From Victivallis vadensis (GTDB lineage Bacteria > Verrucomicrobiota > Lentisphaeria > Victivallales > Victivallaceae), in the NCBI RefSeq assembly GCF_003096415.1, contig NZ_QEKH01000006.1:112320-176319 (forward strand): a stretch of 64,000 nucleotides of DNA, in the 5' to 3' direction. Positions 55,024 to 64,000 of the stretch are shown here, piece after piece (the first letter of the stretch is position 1; every line of letters begins with the position of its first letter). The notes beneath the pieces are model-generated. The model was given only the letters and a program-made list of their open reading frames with translations. It made no database searches and had not been told where the DNA came from. The position numbers and the translations under genes were made by a program.

Positions 55024-55815
55024 ATGAATACCGCCCGATCTGGTAAAACGGGGAATTTCTTCCCCGCAGCCTCCCGGAAATTTTTCTGTTTTACGCTGAT
55101 TGAGCTGTTAGTGGTAATTGCGATTATTGCAATTCTGGCTTCCATGCTGCTGCCGGCTCTGAATCAGGCGCGCTCCAAGGCGCACTCGATCAAATGCACC
55201 AGCAACCTCAAGCAGGTCGGCGTCGCGCTGGCGTTCTATTCGGATGAATCCGACGGCTGTGTGCCGGTCAACTCCAAGTGGGGATCGGACACGGTCAACT
55301 GGGCGCAGCACATCTCCCCTTCCTACAACAGCAGCAATACCATCCGCACAGACTATCCTGTTCAGAGCGGTCTGCCGACCGATGTGTTGCTCTGTCCGAC
55401 GATGAAGCGCCCACAGTACAGCAACATCAATGTCTATCGGTATGGACAGGCCTCCTGGGGTGATGACACGAGCATATACAACGCCGAAATGAAGGAGCGG
55501 TTCGGCAGCTTCTGGCACCGCATCGACGCCAGCCGGAAGTATATCTTCGTCAAAAGGATCAAGTCGCCCAGCCAGCTCCTGGGATTCGGAGACAGCGGCC
55601 ATCTGGTCATCAGCAGCAACTTCGGGTACGGCTACAACCGCGTCCATCCCGGCAAGGTGGAGTCGGACCGTGGTTTCCAGCTGCGCCACGGCGACCGCCT
55701 CAACGGGTTGTTCTACGACTTCCACGTGCAGTCGATGAACCGGGGGGAGCTGAAAGCCCTGCCCGCCCCGATTACGTACACGATCAGCGCCGAAGGCGTC
55801 GGCAGCACACTTTGA
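55024..55815 (+). CDS. prepilin-type N-terminal cleavage/methylation domain protein
   Basis: A 263-residue exported protein of the GspG/H-like type common in Lentisphaerae and Planctomycetes. A long, basic leader (about 22 residues) precedes the prepilin peptidase site ([17 protein letters not shown]) with the key Glu present, in contrast to the broken copy at 40.2 kb. The C-terminal domain holds a late [19 protein letters not shown], the usual H-x-DG-like ending. It could form short pseudopili or act in cell-surface display. The heparinase-like gene starts 23 bp later. Confidence 0.85.
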   Translation: MNTARSGKTGNFFPAASRKFFCFTLIELLVVIAIIAILASMLLPALNQARSKAHSIKCTSNLKQVGVALAFYSDESDGCVPVNSKWGSDTVNWAQHISPSYNSSNTIRTDYPVQSGLPTDVLLCPTMKRPQYSNINVYRYGQASWGDDTSIYNAEMKERFGSFWHRIDASRKYIFVKRIKSPSQLLGFGDSGHLVISSNFGYGYNRVHPGKVESDRGFQLRHGDRLNGLFYDFHVQSMNRGELKALPAPITYTISAEGVGSTL

Positions 55816-55838
55816 ACTTTCACCGCCGGAGAACTGCA

Positions 55839-57890
55839 ATGAAACGATGCTTTCTTTCCCTGATGCTGGCAGCCGCCGCGCTGCTTCCCGTTGCCGGGAC
55901 GGCTGCGGACGCCCCGGAGAAGCGCCGCGATCAGCTTCTCGACAACCTGCCGAACTGGCTGAATGCGGAGCCTTTCGGGCCGGAATATGCCGCCGCGCTG
56001 AAGCGCGGAGACCGGGCGGAGGCGCTCCGGCTGGTTGCCGGCTATTACCGCCGGAAGCCGGAGAATCCCTATCTGGCCGGGCTGGCGCAGAAAGGATATG
56101 ACGCGGAACGGGCCCGGCGGGCGGTCCGCGGCGAAGTCACGGTGGTCAACGTTCCGTATGCTTTCCCGGATGGCCGGATCGACTTCCGGTTCGACGCGAC
56201 GGCGGCCCGTCCGCCGCAGAACCACGAATGGCTCTGGCAGCTCAACCGGATGTGGTTCTGGAACGACATGGCGGCGGACTATTACCGGAAGAAGGACGAA
56301 GCCTGCGCCCGCGCCTTCAACCGTCAGGTGCGCGACTGGATCTTGCAGGTTCCGGCTCCCGCCGCGGACGACAACGGCGACCGGCCGGGCAGCGCGTGGC
56401 GTTCCATCGAAGCGGGCATCCGGCTCGGGAAGCCGTGGCCGCTGGCGTTCGAGGTCTTCCGGAACTCCCCGGAAGTGCCGGATGAAACGCTGCTGCTGAT
56501 GGTCGCATCGATGCACCAGCAGGCGCAACACCTGATGCGCCACGGTTCGGCAACCCGTCCGAACCGCTTCATGGGCAACTGGATCGCAATGGAGATGAGC
56601 GGCGTCTACGCCTTCGCGTCCTTTTTCCCGGAGTTCCGGGAGGCCGCGGCGATGAGGCGCGAGGCGATGAACATCATCACCGATGCCCTGCGCCGCCAGC
56701 TGCTGCCGGACGGCTGGCAGAATGAGCTGTCGCCGGACTATCATGCCGTGGTGTTCAACAACAATACAACCGTCTGGCACATCGCCCGGCAGTACGGACG
56801 GCTCGGGGAGCTGCCGCAGGATTTCCTGCCGCTGTTGGAGAAAGCCGCCGAAGCGTACCTCGCGATGGCCGCGCCTGGCCTGACGCAGCCGCGCACCAAC
56901 GACTGCTATACGCTGCGCACGAAGTCGGTGCTGCTGCCTGCCTCGCAGCTGTTCCCGCACCGGCAGGATTTCCGCTGGGCGGCGACCGGCCGCGCGGAGG
57001 GAACGCCGCCGGCGGGCGGGACGGCCTCGCGGTACCTGCCGTGGAGCGGTTTCGCGGTGATGCGCTCGGACTGGGGGCCGGAGGCGGCGTACCTCTGCTT
57101 CGACGTCGGGCCGCTCGGCCGGGCGCATGAACATCAGGACAAGCTGAACATCAACCTCTACAAAGGCTCCGAGGAGCTGATCTTCGACGACGGCGGCGGC
57201 CAGTACGACCGGTCGCCGCACTACTTCCACGCCCGTTCGGGGGCCGGACACAATACGCTGCTGGTCGACGGGCTGGCGCAGTTCCGCCGGGAGCCGAAAA
57301 CGGCGGAAGCGCCGGTCGAGGCGGGGTGGATCTCCAACGAACGGTTTGATTACGCCGCCGCCGACTATCGGGACGGCTTCGGGCCGGAGGAGGCGAAGTT
57401 TGCCGTCCACCGCCGCGAAGTGCTGTTCGCGAAGCCGGATTTCTTCTGTGTGGCCGACACGGTGAACTCCCGCGACGGCCGGGCGCACGACTACGAACTG
57501 CTGTTCCAGCTCGACACGCTGAAGCTGAAGCCGGTCGATGAGCTTCCCGGCGCGGTGATTTCGGACTTCGGCAGGAATTACGATATTCTGATCGTGCCGC
57601 TGTATCCGGAAGGGTTGGAGGTCAGTCGGGTTTCGGGGCAAAAGGAGCCGCGTCTGGCGGGCTGGTACGCCGGACGCAACGATCGGAACCTCCACCCGGC
57701 GACGACGCTGTCGATGACCGCGAGGCGGCGGAAGGAGTTCCGGTTCGCCACGCTGCTGTTCCCGCTGAAATCCGGCGGGGCGAAGCCGCAGGTCACCCGG
57801 CTGGAGGATGGCCGCTGCCGGGTGGTTTTCAACGGGCGGAGCGTCACCTTCGATCCCGGCCAACTGCGGAACGGCGTTGCCGCGCGGTAG
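55839..57890 (+). CDS. heparinase II/III-like polysaccharide lyase
   Basis: A 683-residue secreted protein: signal peptide (1 to about 22), an alpha/alpha toroid (about 30-370), then an antiparallel beta domain with the family motif RAHEHQDKLNINLY, DDGGGQYDRS and GAGHNTLLVDG. Tyr and His residues in MWFWNDMAADYY and LSPDYHAVVFNN are candidates for the lyase site. This fold cleaves uronate-containing polysaccharides such as heparin, alginate or similar by beta-elimination; the substrate cannot be named. It is between the prepilin protein and a sugar symporter. The start at 55839 has GGAGAA upstream. Confidence 0.85.
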   Translation: MKRCFLSLMLAAAALLPVAGTAADAPEKRRDQLLDNLPNWLNAEPFGPEYAAALKRGDRAEALRLVAGYYRRKPENPYLAGLAQKGYDAERARRAVRGEVTVVNVPYAFPDGRIDFRFDATAARPPQNHEWLWQLNRMWFWNDMAADYYRKKDEACARAFNRQVRDWILQVPAPAADDNGDRPGSAWRSIEAGIRLGKPWPLAFEVFRNSPEVPDETLLLMVASMHQQAQHLMRHGSATRPNRFMGNWIAMEMSGVYAFASFFPEFREAAAMRREAMNIITDALRRQLLPDGWQNELSPDYHAVVFNNNTTVWHIARQYGRLGELPQDFLPLLEKAAEAYLAMAAPGLTQPRTNDCYTLRTKSVLLPASQLFPHRQDFRWAATGRAEGTPPAGGTASRYLPWSGFAVMRSDWGPEAAYLCFDVGPLGRAHEHQDKLNINLYKGSEELIFDDGGGQYDRSPHYFHARSGAGHNTLLVDGLAQFRREPKTAEAPVEAGWISNERFDYAAADYRDGFGPEEAKFAVHRREVLFAKPDFFCVADTVNSRDGRAHDYELLFQLDTLKLKPVDELPGAVISDFGRNYDILIVPLYPEGLEVSRVSGQKEPRLAGWYAGRNDRNLHPATTLSMTARRRKEFRFATLLFPLKSGGAKPQVTRLEDGRCRVVFNGRSVTFDPGQLRNGVAAR

Positions 57891-57920
57891 CGGTTGCCTG
57901 CGTCAAACCGGAGTCATCCC

Positions 57921-59312
57921 ATGTCCAGATCTCAAACGAAACTGTGGTCGGTCGGAACGCTGACCTATACCTCCGCCGGGATCGCCGCGTTGTTCTTCTG
58001 GCTGCTGTGGGGGGACTTCGCATGGTCGATGAAGGACCGCGCCGTCGGCAGCGTGGCGACACTGATGGTGAAATCGTTCGGAGTGTCCGATTTCACCTAC
58101 GGGCTGCTGATCCTCTCGTTCCCCAATTTCACCAATGCGATCCTCGGGCCGCTGGTCAGCTTCCGGTCCGACCGGCACCGCGGCCGTTTCGGCAGGCGCA
58201 TCCCGTTTCTGGCCTTCACGGTCCCGTTCATCGTGGCGGGGATGATCGGACTGGCCTTTACGCCGTGGCTGGGACGGGAACTGCACGGCCTGATCGGAGC
58301 GGATGCGATTTCGCCGAATATGGCCTGTTTGCTGGTGTTCGGCTTCTTCTGGATCATGTTCGACTTCGGCAATACGCTGGCCAGCTCGATCTTCACGGCG
58401 CTGGTCAACGATGTGGTGCCGGTGGCGTTTCTGGGGCGCTTTTTCGGACTGTTCCGGGCGATCAGCCTCGCGGCGGGCGTGCTGTTCAACTTCTTTTTTC
58501 TGGGACACGCCGAAGCGTATTCGATGTGGATCTTTCTGGGGCTGGCCGCGCTGTACGGCACCGGTTTCACCATGCTGCTGTGCAAGGTGAAGGAGGGGGA
58601 GTACCCGCCGGCGGAACCCGCGCCGCGCGGAGCCGGAAGCATTCCGGCGATCTTCCGCACCTATCTGAAGGAGTGTTTCGCGCTGCCCTATTACCGCTGG
58701 GCGCTGCTGGCGGTGCCGGTCGCGAATATGGCCAACGTCCCCTTTAACGCATACACGATCTTTTACGCCAAAAGCCTGAACATCGGCATGGACGAACTCG
58801 GCAGATACTTCGCGTATACCTATATCATCTCGTTCGGACTGAGCTATTTTCTCGGCATGCTCGCGGACCGGTTCCATCCGATCCGCATGGGAATCGCTTC
58901 GACGGCGGTGTACGGCGTGCTCGCCTTCTGCGGAACGTTCCTGATTTCGGGGCATCTGTCGTTTGCGATCGTCTTTATCCTGCACGGGGTGATCTCCGGA
59001 TGCTTCAGCACCCTGACCGCCTCCTTCGGTCCCCGGCTGTTCCCGAGGAAATATTTCGCGCAGTTCAATTCGGCGATGTGGATTCTGCAATCCTTCACCT
59101 GGATGATCCTGACGCCGGTGACGGGCAGGATTCTGGACCTGATCGGCCACCGCTACAACTACACGCTCTTCATCGGCGGAATCTGTTCGATCTTCGGCGT
59201 CGCGATCCTCTGCGTCGTGTACCGCGGCTTCCTGAAACTCGGCGGCGACCGGAACTATCAGGCGCCGGATATCGAAACTCTTCACGGGCAGGACAGTTCG
59301 CCCCGCCCGTGA
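57921..59312 (+). CDS. sugar:cation symporter (GPH-type MFS transporter)
   Basis: A 463-residue transporter with about 12 membrane segments. The loop between helices 2 and 3 reads FRSDRHRGRFGRRIPFL, the marker of the glycoside-pentoside-hexuronide cation symporter family. It would import the sugars or uronides freed by the lyase 30 bp upstream. The start at 57921 follows CCGGAG; it is convergent with the ABC importer operon with an 18-bp gap. Confidence 0.87.
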   Translation: MSRSQTKLWSVGTLTYTSAGIAALFFWLLWGDFAWSMKDRAVGSVATLMVKSFGVSDFTYGLLILSFPNFTNAILGPLVSFRSDRHRGRFGRRIPFLAFTVPFIVAGMIGLAFTPWLGRELHGLIGADAISPNMACLLVFGFFWIMFDFGNTLASSIFTALVNDVVPVAFLGRFFGLFRAISLAAGVLFNFFFLGHAEAYSMWIFLGLAALYGTGFTMLLCKVKEGEYPPAEPAPRGAGSIPAIFRTYLKECFALPYYRWALLAVPVANMANVPFNAYTIFYAKSLNIGMDELGRYFAYTYIISFGLSYFLGMLADRFHPIRMGIASTAVYGVLAFCGTFLISGHLSFAIVFILHGVISGCFSTLTASFGPRLFPRKYFAQFNSAMWILQSFTWMILTPVTGRILDLIGHRYNYTLFIGGICSIFGVAILCVVYRGFLKLGGDRNYQAPDIETLHGQDSSPRP

Positions 59313-59330
59313 CTCCCATACGGACGGAAC

Positions 59331-60173
59331 TCAGCCCTTCACGCCGCCGAGCATGATGCCCTTGACCAGCTGCTTTTGCATCGCCACGAAGATGATGATC
59401 ATCGGGACCACGCTCATCGCGACCGCGGCCATCAGCAGATTGGTCTGCTGTCCCTGCGAGGAGTCGAAGGCCAGCATGCCGATCGGCAATGTGTACTTGT
59501 CCGGGCTCTTCATCAGCACCAGCGGCCAGAACAGACTGTTGTAGCTGCCGATGAAGCTGAAGATGGTCAGCGTGACCAGCGCCGGACGGGCCAGCGGAAG
59601 CACCACGTCCCAGTAGAGCTGCCACTTGGTAGCGCCGTCGATTTCCGCGGCCTCGTCCAGCGATTTCGGGATGTTCATCATGAACTGCCGCATCAGGAAG
59701 GTGCCGAACGCCGAGAACGCGCCGGGCAGGATCAGGCCGGTGTAGGTGTCCACCAGATGCAGCCGGATCATATTCTGATAGTTCGGAATCATCATCACGA
59801 GGCCGGGCAGCATCATCGTGGCCAGGTACAGGAAGAAGACCTTGTCGCGCCCCTTCCACTGCAGCCGGGAGAAGCTGAACGCCGCGAGGCTGCTGGTGAA
59901 CACCTGCAGAAAGGTGATCCACGCCGACACGAACACGGTGTTCCAGTACCAGCGCCCGAAGAAGATCCCCTTCATCGTGAACACGTCGCGGTAGTTGTGC
60001 CACTGGCAGACTTCCGGCAGCCAGGTGTCGTAACCGATTTCGTCGAGCATTTTGAGGCTCGCGAGAATCATCCAGGTGAACGGCAGCACCAGCAGCACCG
60101 CCATCAGCGTAAGAACCACATTCAAGCTGAACAGCTTGGCGAAGTTCGTCAGGAATTTGCTGTTTTCTTTCAT
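59331..60173 (-). CDS. carbohydrate ABC transporter permease (MalG-like)
   Basis: A 280-residue inner-membrane permease with six helices. The EAA loop that docks the ATPase reads DEAAEIDGATKWQLYW. It belongs to the CUT1 class, importing mono- or oligosaccharides. It is the third gene of the operon (binding protein, MalF-like, MalG-like), 18 bp after the MalF-like gene. No ATPase gene accompanies the operon, so a shared MsmX/UgpC-like ATPase from elsewhere is expected. Confidence 0.9.
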   Translation of the reverse strand: MKENSKFLTNFAKLFSLNVVLTLMAVLLVLPFTWMILASLKMLDEIGYDTWLPEVCQWHNYRDVFTMKGIFFGRWYWNTVFVSAWITFLQVFTSSLAAFSFSRLQWKGRDKVFFLYLATMMLPGLVMMIPNYQNMIRLHLVDTYTGLILPGAFSAFGTFLMRQFMMNIPKSLDEAAEIDGATKWQLYWDVVLPLARPALVTLTIFSFIGSYNSLFWPLVLMKSPDKYTLPIGMLAFDSSQGQQTNLLMAAVAMSVVPMIIIFVAMQKQLVKGIMLGGVKG

Positions 60174-60191
60174 GATCTGTCGTTGCCTTCC

Positions 60192-61793
60192 TTACTCGTT
60201 GGTGTAGCGGTTGCCGAATTTCCAGTTGAACATCGTCACGACGAACACCAGCAGAAAGAGCAGCCAGGAGACCGCCGAAGCGTAGCCGAGGCGTCCGGTT
60301 CCGAAACCCTGCGTGTAGATGTAGTACGCCAGCGTTGTGGTCGATCCGGCCGGGCCGCCCTGCGTCATCACGCGGGCCATGTCGAAACCGCCCTGCAACC
60401 CGCCGATCACCGCCATGATCATGATGAAGAAGGTCACGTTGGAGAGCTGCGGCCAGGTGATGTTCCAGAACCGCTGCCACGGGCTGGCGCCGTCGATGTC
60501 GGCGGCCTCATACAGCTCCTGCGGCACGCCGGAGAGGCCGGCAAGGTACAGCAGCATATTGTTCGAGCCGATCGCACCCCAGAACCCCATCAGCAGCAAA
60601 GAAGGCTTGGCCCAGTAGTAGTCGGCCAGCCACTGCGGCGGCGTCAGCCCGTCGGGCGTCGGCTGCCCGTTGGTCTGCAGCACCATCTGCGGCAGCACCC
60701 AGAACACGCAGGCTATGCCGACCATCGCCATCAGTCCGACCATCGTCGAACCGTCCACGATCGCGGAGTCGCCGATCGCCCGGTCGGGGATGCAGTTGTA
60801 TTTGCGGCCGCGGGAGAGCCGGTAGGCCGCGAATCCCCAGCCCGTCGCCAGGAACGCGATCGCCATCACCAGCAGCCAGACCGGATTCGGATTGGTAGTC
60901 GAAACATTGACCAGCACCTCCGGCCTGGCGGTTTCCACCGCACAGGCGGCGTTGTACTCCACCATCGACTTCCAGCTAGGGGAACACCAGCTCCAGGAGA
61001 AGATCAGCGGCAGCGAAAGCAGCGCGATGCCGAGCCAGGCGCTCAGCGTGCCGCATTCGCCGTCGCGCCACAGCCGAAGCTTGCGGCGGACCATGCTCAG
61101 GAAAAAGAGACCGACGAACACCAGCAGGATGATGCCGATCGCCGTACAGGCCGGGGCGATCAGGATCGCGACCGGGTTCAGAGCCTCCAGAATCGGACGC
61201 AGCGCATTGTTGATCGGGCCGGTCAGCGGATTGTACAGCTTCTTCCACAGAATATAGGTCGCCACGCCGGCGGTGAAGTACGGGAAGTAGAAGAGCGTCC
61301 GGTAGACCGTCTTGCCGCCGAGTGAACCGATCACCAGCACGCCGCCGATCAGCGAGACCATCAGCAGCGTCATCGCGGTCGCCCCCATGCCGAGGCAGAC
61401 CAGAATTCCGGCGGAAGCGATCATCACGGCGGTGATCAGCATCGTGGTCCAGATCCGGCGCTTGCCGCTGCCGTTGAAGTCCCAGTTCAGCAGCAGCGCG
61501 GCGACGAGGCTGCCCGCGACGCCGAACGGAATGCCGATCATCAGGAAGAACGTGTTCCCGAAATACTGCCCGAAGTCGGGATCAGTGAACAATTTGATGA
61601 AGTTGTCGAATCCGACGAACCGGATCGGTTCGAACCGGAAGTAGTTGTGCATTTCAAGGTTCCAGTCGGTGAAGGCCATATAGATGCTCATCACCAGCGG
61701 AATCACCGTAAACGCCATAAACCCGAGAATGTTGGGCAGCAGGAAACCGATTCCGACCGCACAATCCTTCGCATCTTTTTTGTTGAACGCCAT
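60192..61793 (-). CDS. oversized carbohydrate ABC transporter permease (MalF-like)
   Basis: A 533-residue CUT1 permease, against a usual 290-320. The core is recognisable: FLLPNILGFMAFTVIPL at the N-terminus, TVYRTLFYFPYF and an EAA loop EAADIDGASPWQRFW. Two inserts are visible: about 55 residues with two hydrophobic segments (about 103-155) and about 190 residues (about 200-395) with more membrane segments and a hydrophilic middle. The start at 61793 lies 1 bp after the binding-protein gene; an earlier in-frame start would overlap it. Confidence 0.85.
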   Translation of the reverse strand: MAFNKKDAKDCAVGIGFLLPNILGFMAFTVIPLVMSIYMAFTDWNLEMHNYFRFEPIRFVGFDNFIKLFTDPDFGQYFGNTFFLMIGIPFGVAGSLVAALLLNWDFNGSGKRRIWTTMLITAVMIASAGILVCLGMGATAMTLLMVSLIGGVLVIGSLGGKTVYRTLFYFPYFTAGVATYILWKKLYNPLTGPINNALRPILEALNPVAILIAPACTAIGIILLVFVGLFFLSMVRRKLRLWRDGECGTLSAWLGIALLSLPLIFSWSWCSPSWKSMVEYNAACAVETARPEVLVNVSTTNPNPVWLLVMAIAFLATGWGFAAYRLSRGRKYNCIPDRAIGDSAIVDGSTMVGLMAMVGIACVFWVLPQMVLQTNGQPTPDGLTPPQWLADYYWAKPSLLLMGFWGAIGSNNMLLYLAGLSGVPQELYEAADIDGASPWQRFWNITWPQLSNVTFFIMIMAVIGGLQGGFDMARVMTQGGPAGSTTTLAYYIYTQGFGTGRLGYASAVSWLLFLLVFVVTMFNWKFGNRYTNE

Positions 61794-61794
61794 T

Positions 61795-63453
61795 TTACTT
61801 CTTCTCCCCCGGAGTGCTTTCCCGCAGCATCCCCTTTTCACGGTAATACTTCAGGTAGAACGGGTTTTTGATCCATTCGGCCGGAATCTTTCTGCCGGCT
61901 TTCTTGTATTCGTCGATCTTCTGCTGGATGGCCCAATCCTTCTTCCAGGCTTCCATCATGCGGGGATTGGCTTTTTTGGAGGTCTCGATTTCCATATTGT
62001 AACGGGTCTCGATATTTTTGACCGCCTCATCCAGCGTCATGCGGTTGTTGAAATACTGGTTGATCGAACTTTGCAGCCAGTTGGGCGAACCGGACTTCAC
62101 GAAAGGGCTGAAATTGCCGGGAATGCCGATGGTCATCGCCCACTCCACCTCCTGCAGGTTCACATTGCCCTCGTTCGGACGGGTCTTCGGAATCGCCTTG
62201 AGTTCTTCCATCACCAGACTCGGATTCGGCGGCAGTCCGTCGCCTCTTTCCACGATGTACCGGTTATACTCCTTGCTCGCGAGGAACTGCATGAAAAGCT
62301 TGGCCAGTTCCGGCTGCTTGGAGCCGCGGTAGAACATCGCCGCGCGGGTGCCGAAGATGAAGTTCTTGAACTCGTACTGGGGAGGCAGGCGGGTGGCGAA
62401 GTTGATCCGGAAATTCGGCTCCTTGCCCTCTTTGACCAGAGCCTTGTTCTTCTCGTCCTGCACTTCGCGGAAGCGGATCAGGCAGTAACGCCCCGTCACC
62501 ACCATCGCATATTTGCCGGAAATGAAGTTCGAGAAATCCGCGCCGCCATAGCCGCTCTCGGTGCTCATCGACGCGACGTCGGCGGCGTTCGGCACAAGAC
62601 GGTCCTCATAGGTCCACTTGTAAAAGAGTTTGATATATTTCTTGAAAATATCGTTGTCCGCGACGCAGCGCGTCAGAGTTTCGTTATAGAGGTCATAACC
62701 CTTGCTGCGGACGATGTTGGTCAGCAGGCTGACGCCGGCGCCGCTGTCGAGGCTCTGCGTAAAGAAATACTCCTGACGCTGCAGCCCCTCATTGGCCCGC
62801 ATCACGTACTCCTTGCCGATCCGCTCGAAATCCTCGGGAGTCCAGTCTTCCGGGATCTCCTTGACGCCGAAGCGGTTCAGGGTGTCCATGTTGATCCAGA
62901 CCGTCGCGCTGGAGCCGTTGCAGGGATAGGCGTACTGCTCGCCGTCCATGCCGACCAGCAGCCCCGCCATGCCGGGATAGGTGGTGTTGAGGCCGTACCC
63001 GTTTTTATTCGCATCTTCGGTCAGCGGGACTCCCACGCCCATCTGCTGATAGCCGAGCACTTCGGCGGTGTCGACGATATCGCCGGCCATCCCGGATACC
63101 GCCTGAATCAGCGTACTCTGGTTGCTGGCGGTTTCGGCTACCACATTGCCGTTCGGTTTTTTATCTCCGGCCTTCACGCTGTGCGGTTCGCCGGGTTTCA
63201 CTCCGTAATGAGCGTTGAGCGCGTCGGCTTCCTCCTGCGTATAAAGAACCGGTTTGCCGTCCTTGTCCTTCTGAATATGGCCGTTCCTGACCAGCCATTC
63301 GCGAAACAGCATGATCTGTTCCTCGCGCTGCGGATTGGTATCGGTTCGCCAGGTGATCACCGGGACCTCCGAGGCCCGGTCGGTTGCGGTCAGCATCGTA
63401 TAAAACGCTGCGGCGACCAGCAACAACAGAATCCCCAGGAATAATTTCTTCAT
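61795..63453 (-). CDS. sugar-binding protein of an ABC importer (extracellular solute-binding family 1)
   Basis: A 552-residue periplasmic binding protein, long for the family. An N-terminal hydrophobic segment (about 3-22) has no lipobox Cys, so it is either a cleaved signal or an anchor. The body is of the UgpB/MalE type (YAYPCNGSSATVWINMDTLNRFG, ISGKYAMVVTGRYCLIRF). It would bind the sugar and deliver it to the two permeases encoded directly downstream. First gene of the operon. Confidence 0.87.
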   Translation of the reverse strand: MKKLFLGILLLLVAAAFYTMLTATDRASEVPVITWRTDTNPQREEQIMLFREWLVRNGHIQKDKDGKPVLYTQEEADALNAHYGVKPGEPHSVKAGDKKPNGNVVAETASNQSTLIQAVSGMAGDIVDTAEVLGYQQMGVGVPLTEDANKNGYGLNTTYPGMAGLLVGMDGEQYAYPCNGSSATVWINMDTLNRFGVKEIPEDWTPEDFERIGKEYVMRANEGLQRQEYFFTQSLDSGAGVSLLTNIVRSKGYDLYNETLTRCVADNDIFKKYIKLFYKWTYEDRLVPNAADVASMSTESGYGGADFSNFISGKYAMVVTGRYCLIRFREVQDEKNKALVKEGKEPNFRINFATRLPPQYEFKNFIFGTRAAMFYRGSKQPELAKLFMQFLASKEYNRYIVERGDGLPPNPSLVMEELKAIPKTRPNEGNVNLQEVEWAMTIGIPGNFSPFVKSGSPNWLQSSINQYFNNRMTLDEAVKNIETRYNMEIETSKKANPRMMEAWKKDWAIQQKIDEYKKAGRKIPAEWIKNPFYLKYYREKGMLRESTPGEKK

Positions 63454-64000
63454 TCGGAATTTCCCCCCTGTTGCATTAGGTTTACTTGATTATTTGATTT
63501 TTTGAAGTTTCCTATGCCAGTCTTGCAAAGATACACCGCAAAAACGGAATTTTCAATAATAGGCCGCTGTTTTTTTTACTTTTTTTTGACAATTCGCCGC
63601 CGCTCCATCTTTTCACTTTTTTCAGTGTCCGGCGGATAATGCCGAGACAATCCGGGGCGTCTTTACGCGATCGGGTCAAGCAGCTATTGACGAATATGAA
63701 TAATCCCTGCAGAAAATGAATTTTCATTTCTGCAATTTTATTTTATAATATACAGGAAGCCAGGCAATCGGCCAATGGACAAAAGCTGGAAAAAGATGGA
63801 CAATACAGTCATGGGCAAAAACAAAGACTTCCATACAAACGCCGTGTGCAAGTTTTTTAACAAAAAATCCGTTCAAATTGTAGAAGCGAATTCCCATATT
63901 TCTGGTTGATACAGCAATTGATGGAATGTGCCAACAATTTCCTGCTAATCCGAACAGTCAAATGCCATAAATCTCGGGCTCTGATTTTTTCGGCATTGAA
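63454..64000. other. intergenic region at window edge
   Basis: 547 bp, AT-rich. A rightward TTTTCA/TATAAT pair with a 17-bp spacer (63721-63749) precedes a 45-codon frame (63775-63912) without a good ribosome binding site; I do not call it a gene. GCCGTGTGCAAGTTTTTT at 63842-63859 is the tail module of the dispersed repeat family. A 71-codon minus-strand frame (63512-63727) is probably chance. Confidence 0.5.

Noticed and set aside
63512..63727. 71-codon minus-strand frame at the window end
   Set aside because: No ribosome binding site and a low-complexity Lys-rich composition from an A/T-rich stretch; likely the upstream region of the ABC importer operon.

Overview
The window looks like a chromosomal segment of a strictly anaerobic, fermentative member of the PVC group, most likely Lentisphaerota (Victivallis-like). 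This is inferred from gene content, not from a marker gene. The clues are a GC-rich Gram-negative genome with ArnA/ArnD and DsbD, prepilin-headed secreted proteins of the type common in Lentisphaerae and Planctomycetes, a Ser/Thr kinase fused to a SUMF1 domain, an Rnf complex, a bifurcating-type transhydrogenase, and much sugar and uronate catabolism. No rRNA, tRNA, CRISPR array, complete insertion sequence or prophage was seen.

Layout. 0.2-3.2 kb: a LexA/CI-type S24 repressor with a likely autoregulatory operator, then DsbD and a secreted thioredoxin. 3.4-9.3 kb: PepD, a periplasmic parvulin and a GH38 alpha-mannosidase behind a LacI-type operator. 9.3-10.1 kb: a large inverted repeat. 10.2-11.2 kb: two tandem secreted repeat proteins. 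11.2-18.1 kb: an overlapping operon of a TolQ/ExbB-like channel protein, a MotB/ExbD-like coiled-coil protein, a transmembrane kinase-SUMF1 protein and an ABC-F ATPase. 18.5-23.8 kb: rnfABCDGE. 23.9-27.6 kb: a lipoprotein, an NMT1-type binding protein and a membrane SpoIIE phosphatase. 27.8-32.5 kb: an EIIA-like protein, a zinc-ribbon protein, pyrE and secA. 32.7-36.9 kb: uxaA, uxaB and a CE15-type esterase for hexuronate use. 36.9-40.9 kb: a DUF1846 protein followed by three adjacent decayed genes (AraC, a glycosidase C-terminus and a prepilin protein). 41.1-46.0 kb: a small catabolic operon with a divergent LacI regulator. 46.1-49.0 kb: arnA and arnD. 49.1-53.3 kb: a NuoE/NuoF/NfnB-like transhydrogenase. 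53.3-53.9 kb: tandem structured repeats. 54.0-63.5 kb: an AraC regulator, a prepilin protein, a heparinase II/III-like lyase, a sugar symporter and a three-gene sugar ABC importer without its ATPase.

How it fits together. Polysaccharide enzymes (GH38, the lyase, the CE15 esterase) and transporters feed sugars and uronates into fermentation. The transhydrogenase-like complex and Rnf would connect NADPH, NADH and ferredoxin pools to an ion gradient. The TolQ/MotB-like module could use such a gradient, and its kinase and the unlinked SpoIIE phosphatase suggest Ser/Thr phosphorylation signalling.

The most novel items are: (1) the TolQ-like/MotB-like/kinase-SUMF1 operon; (2) a modular hairpin-rich repeat family at gene 3' ends, whose most structured version lies in sense orientation directly downstream of both redox operons and keeps its pairing through G-U changes; (3) a hotspot of gene decay at 38.6-40.9 kb.
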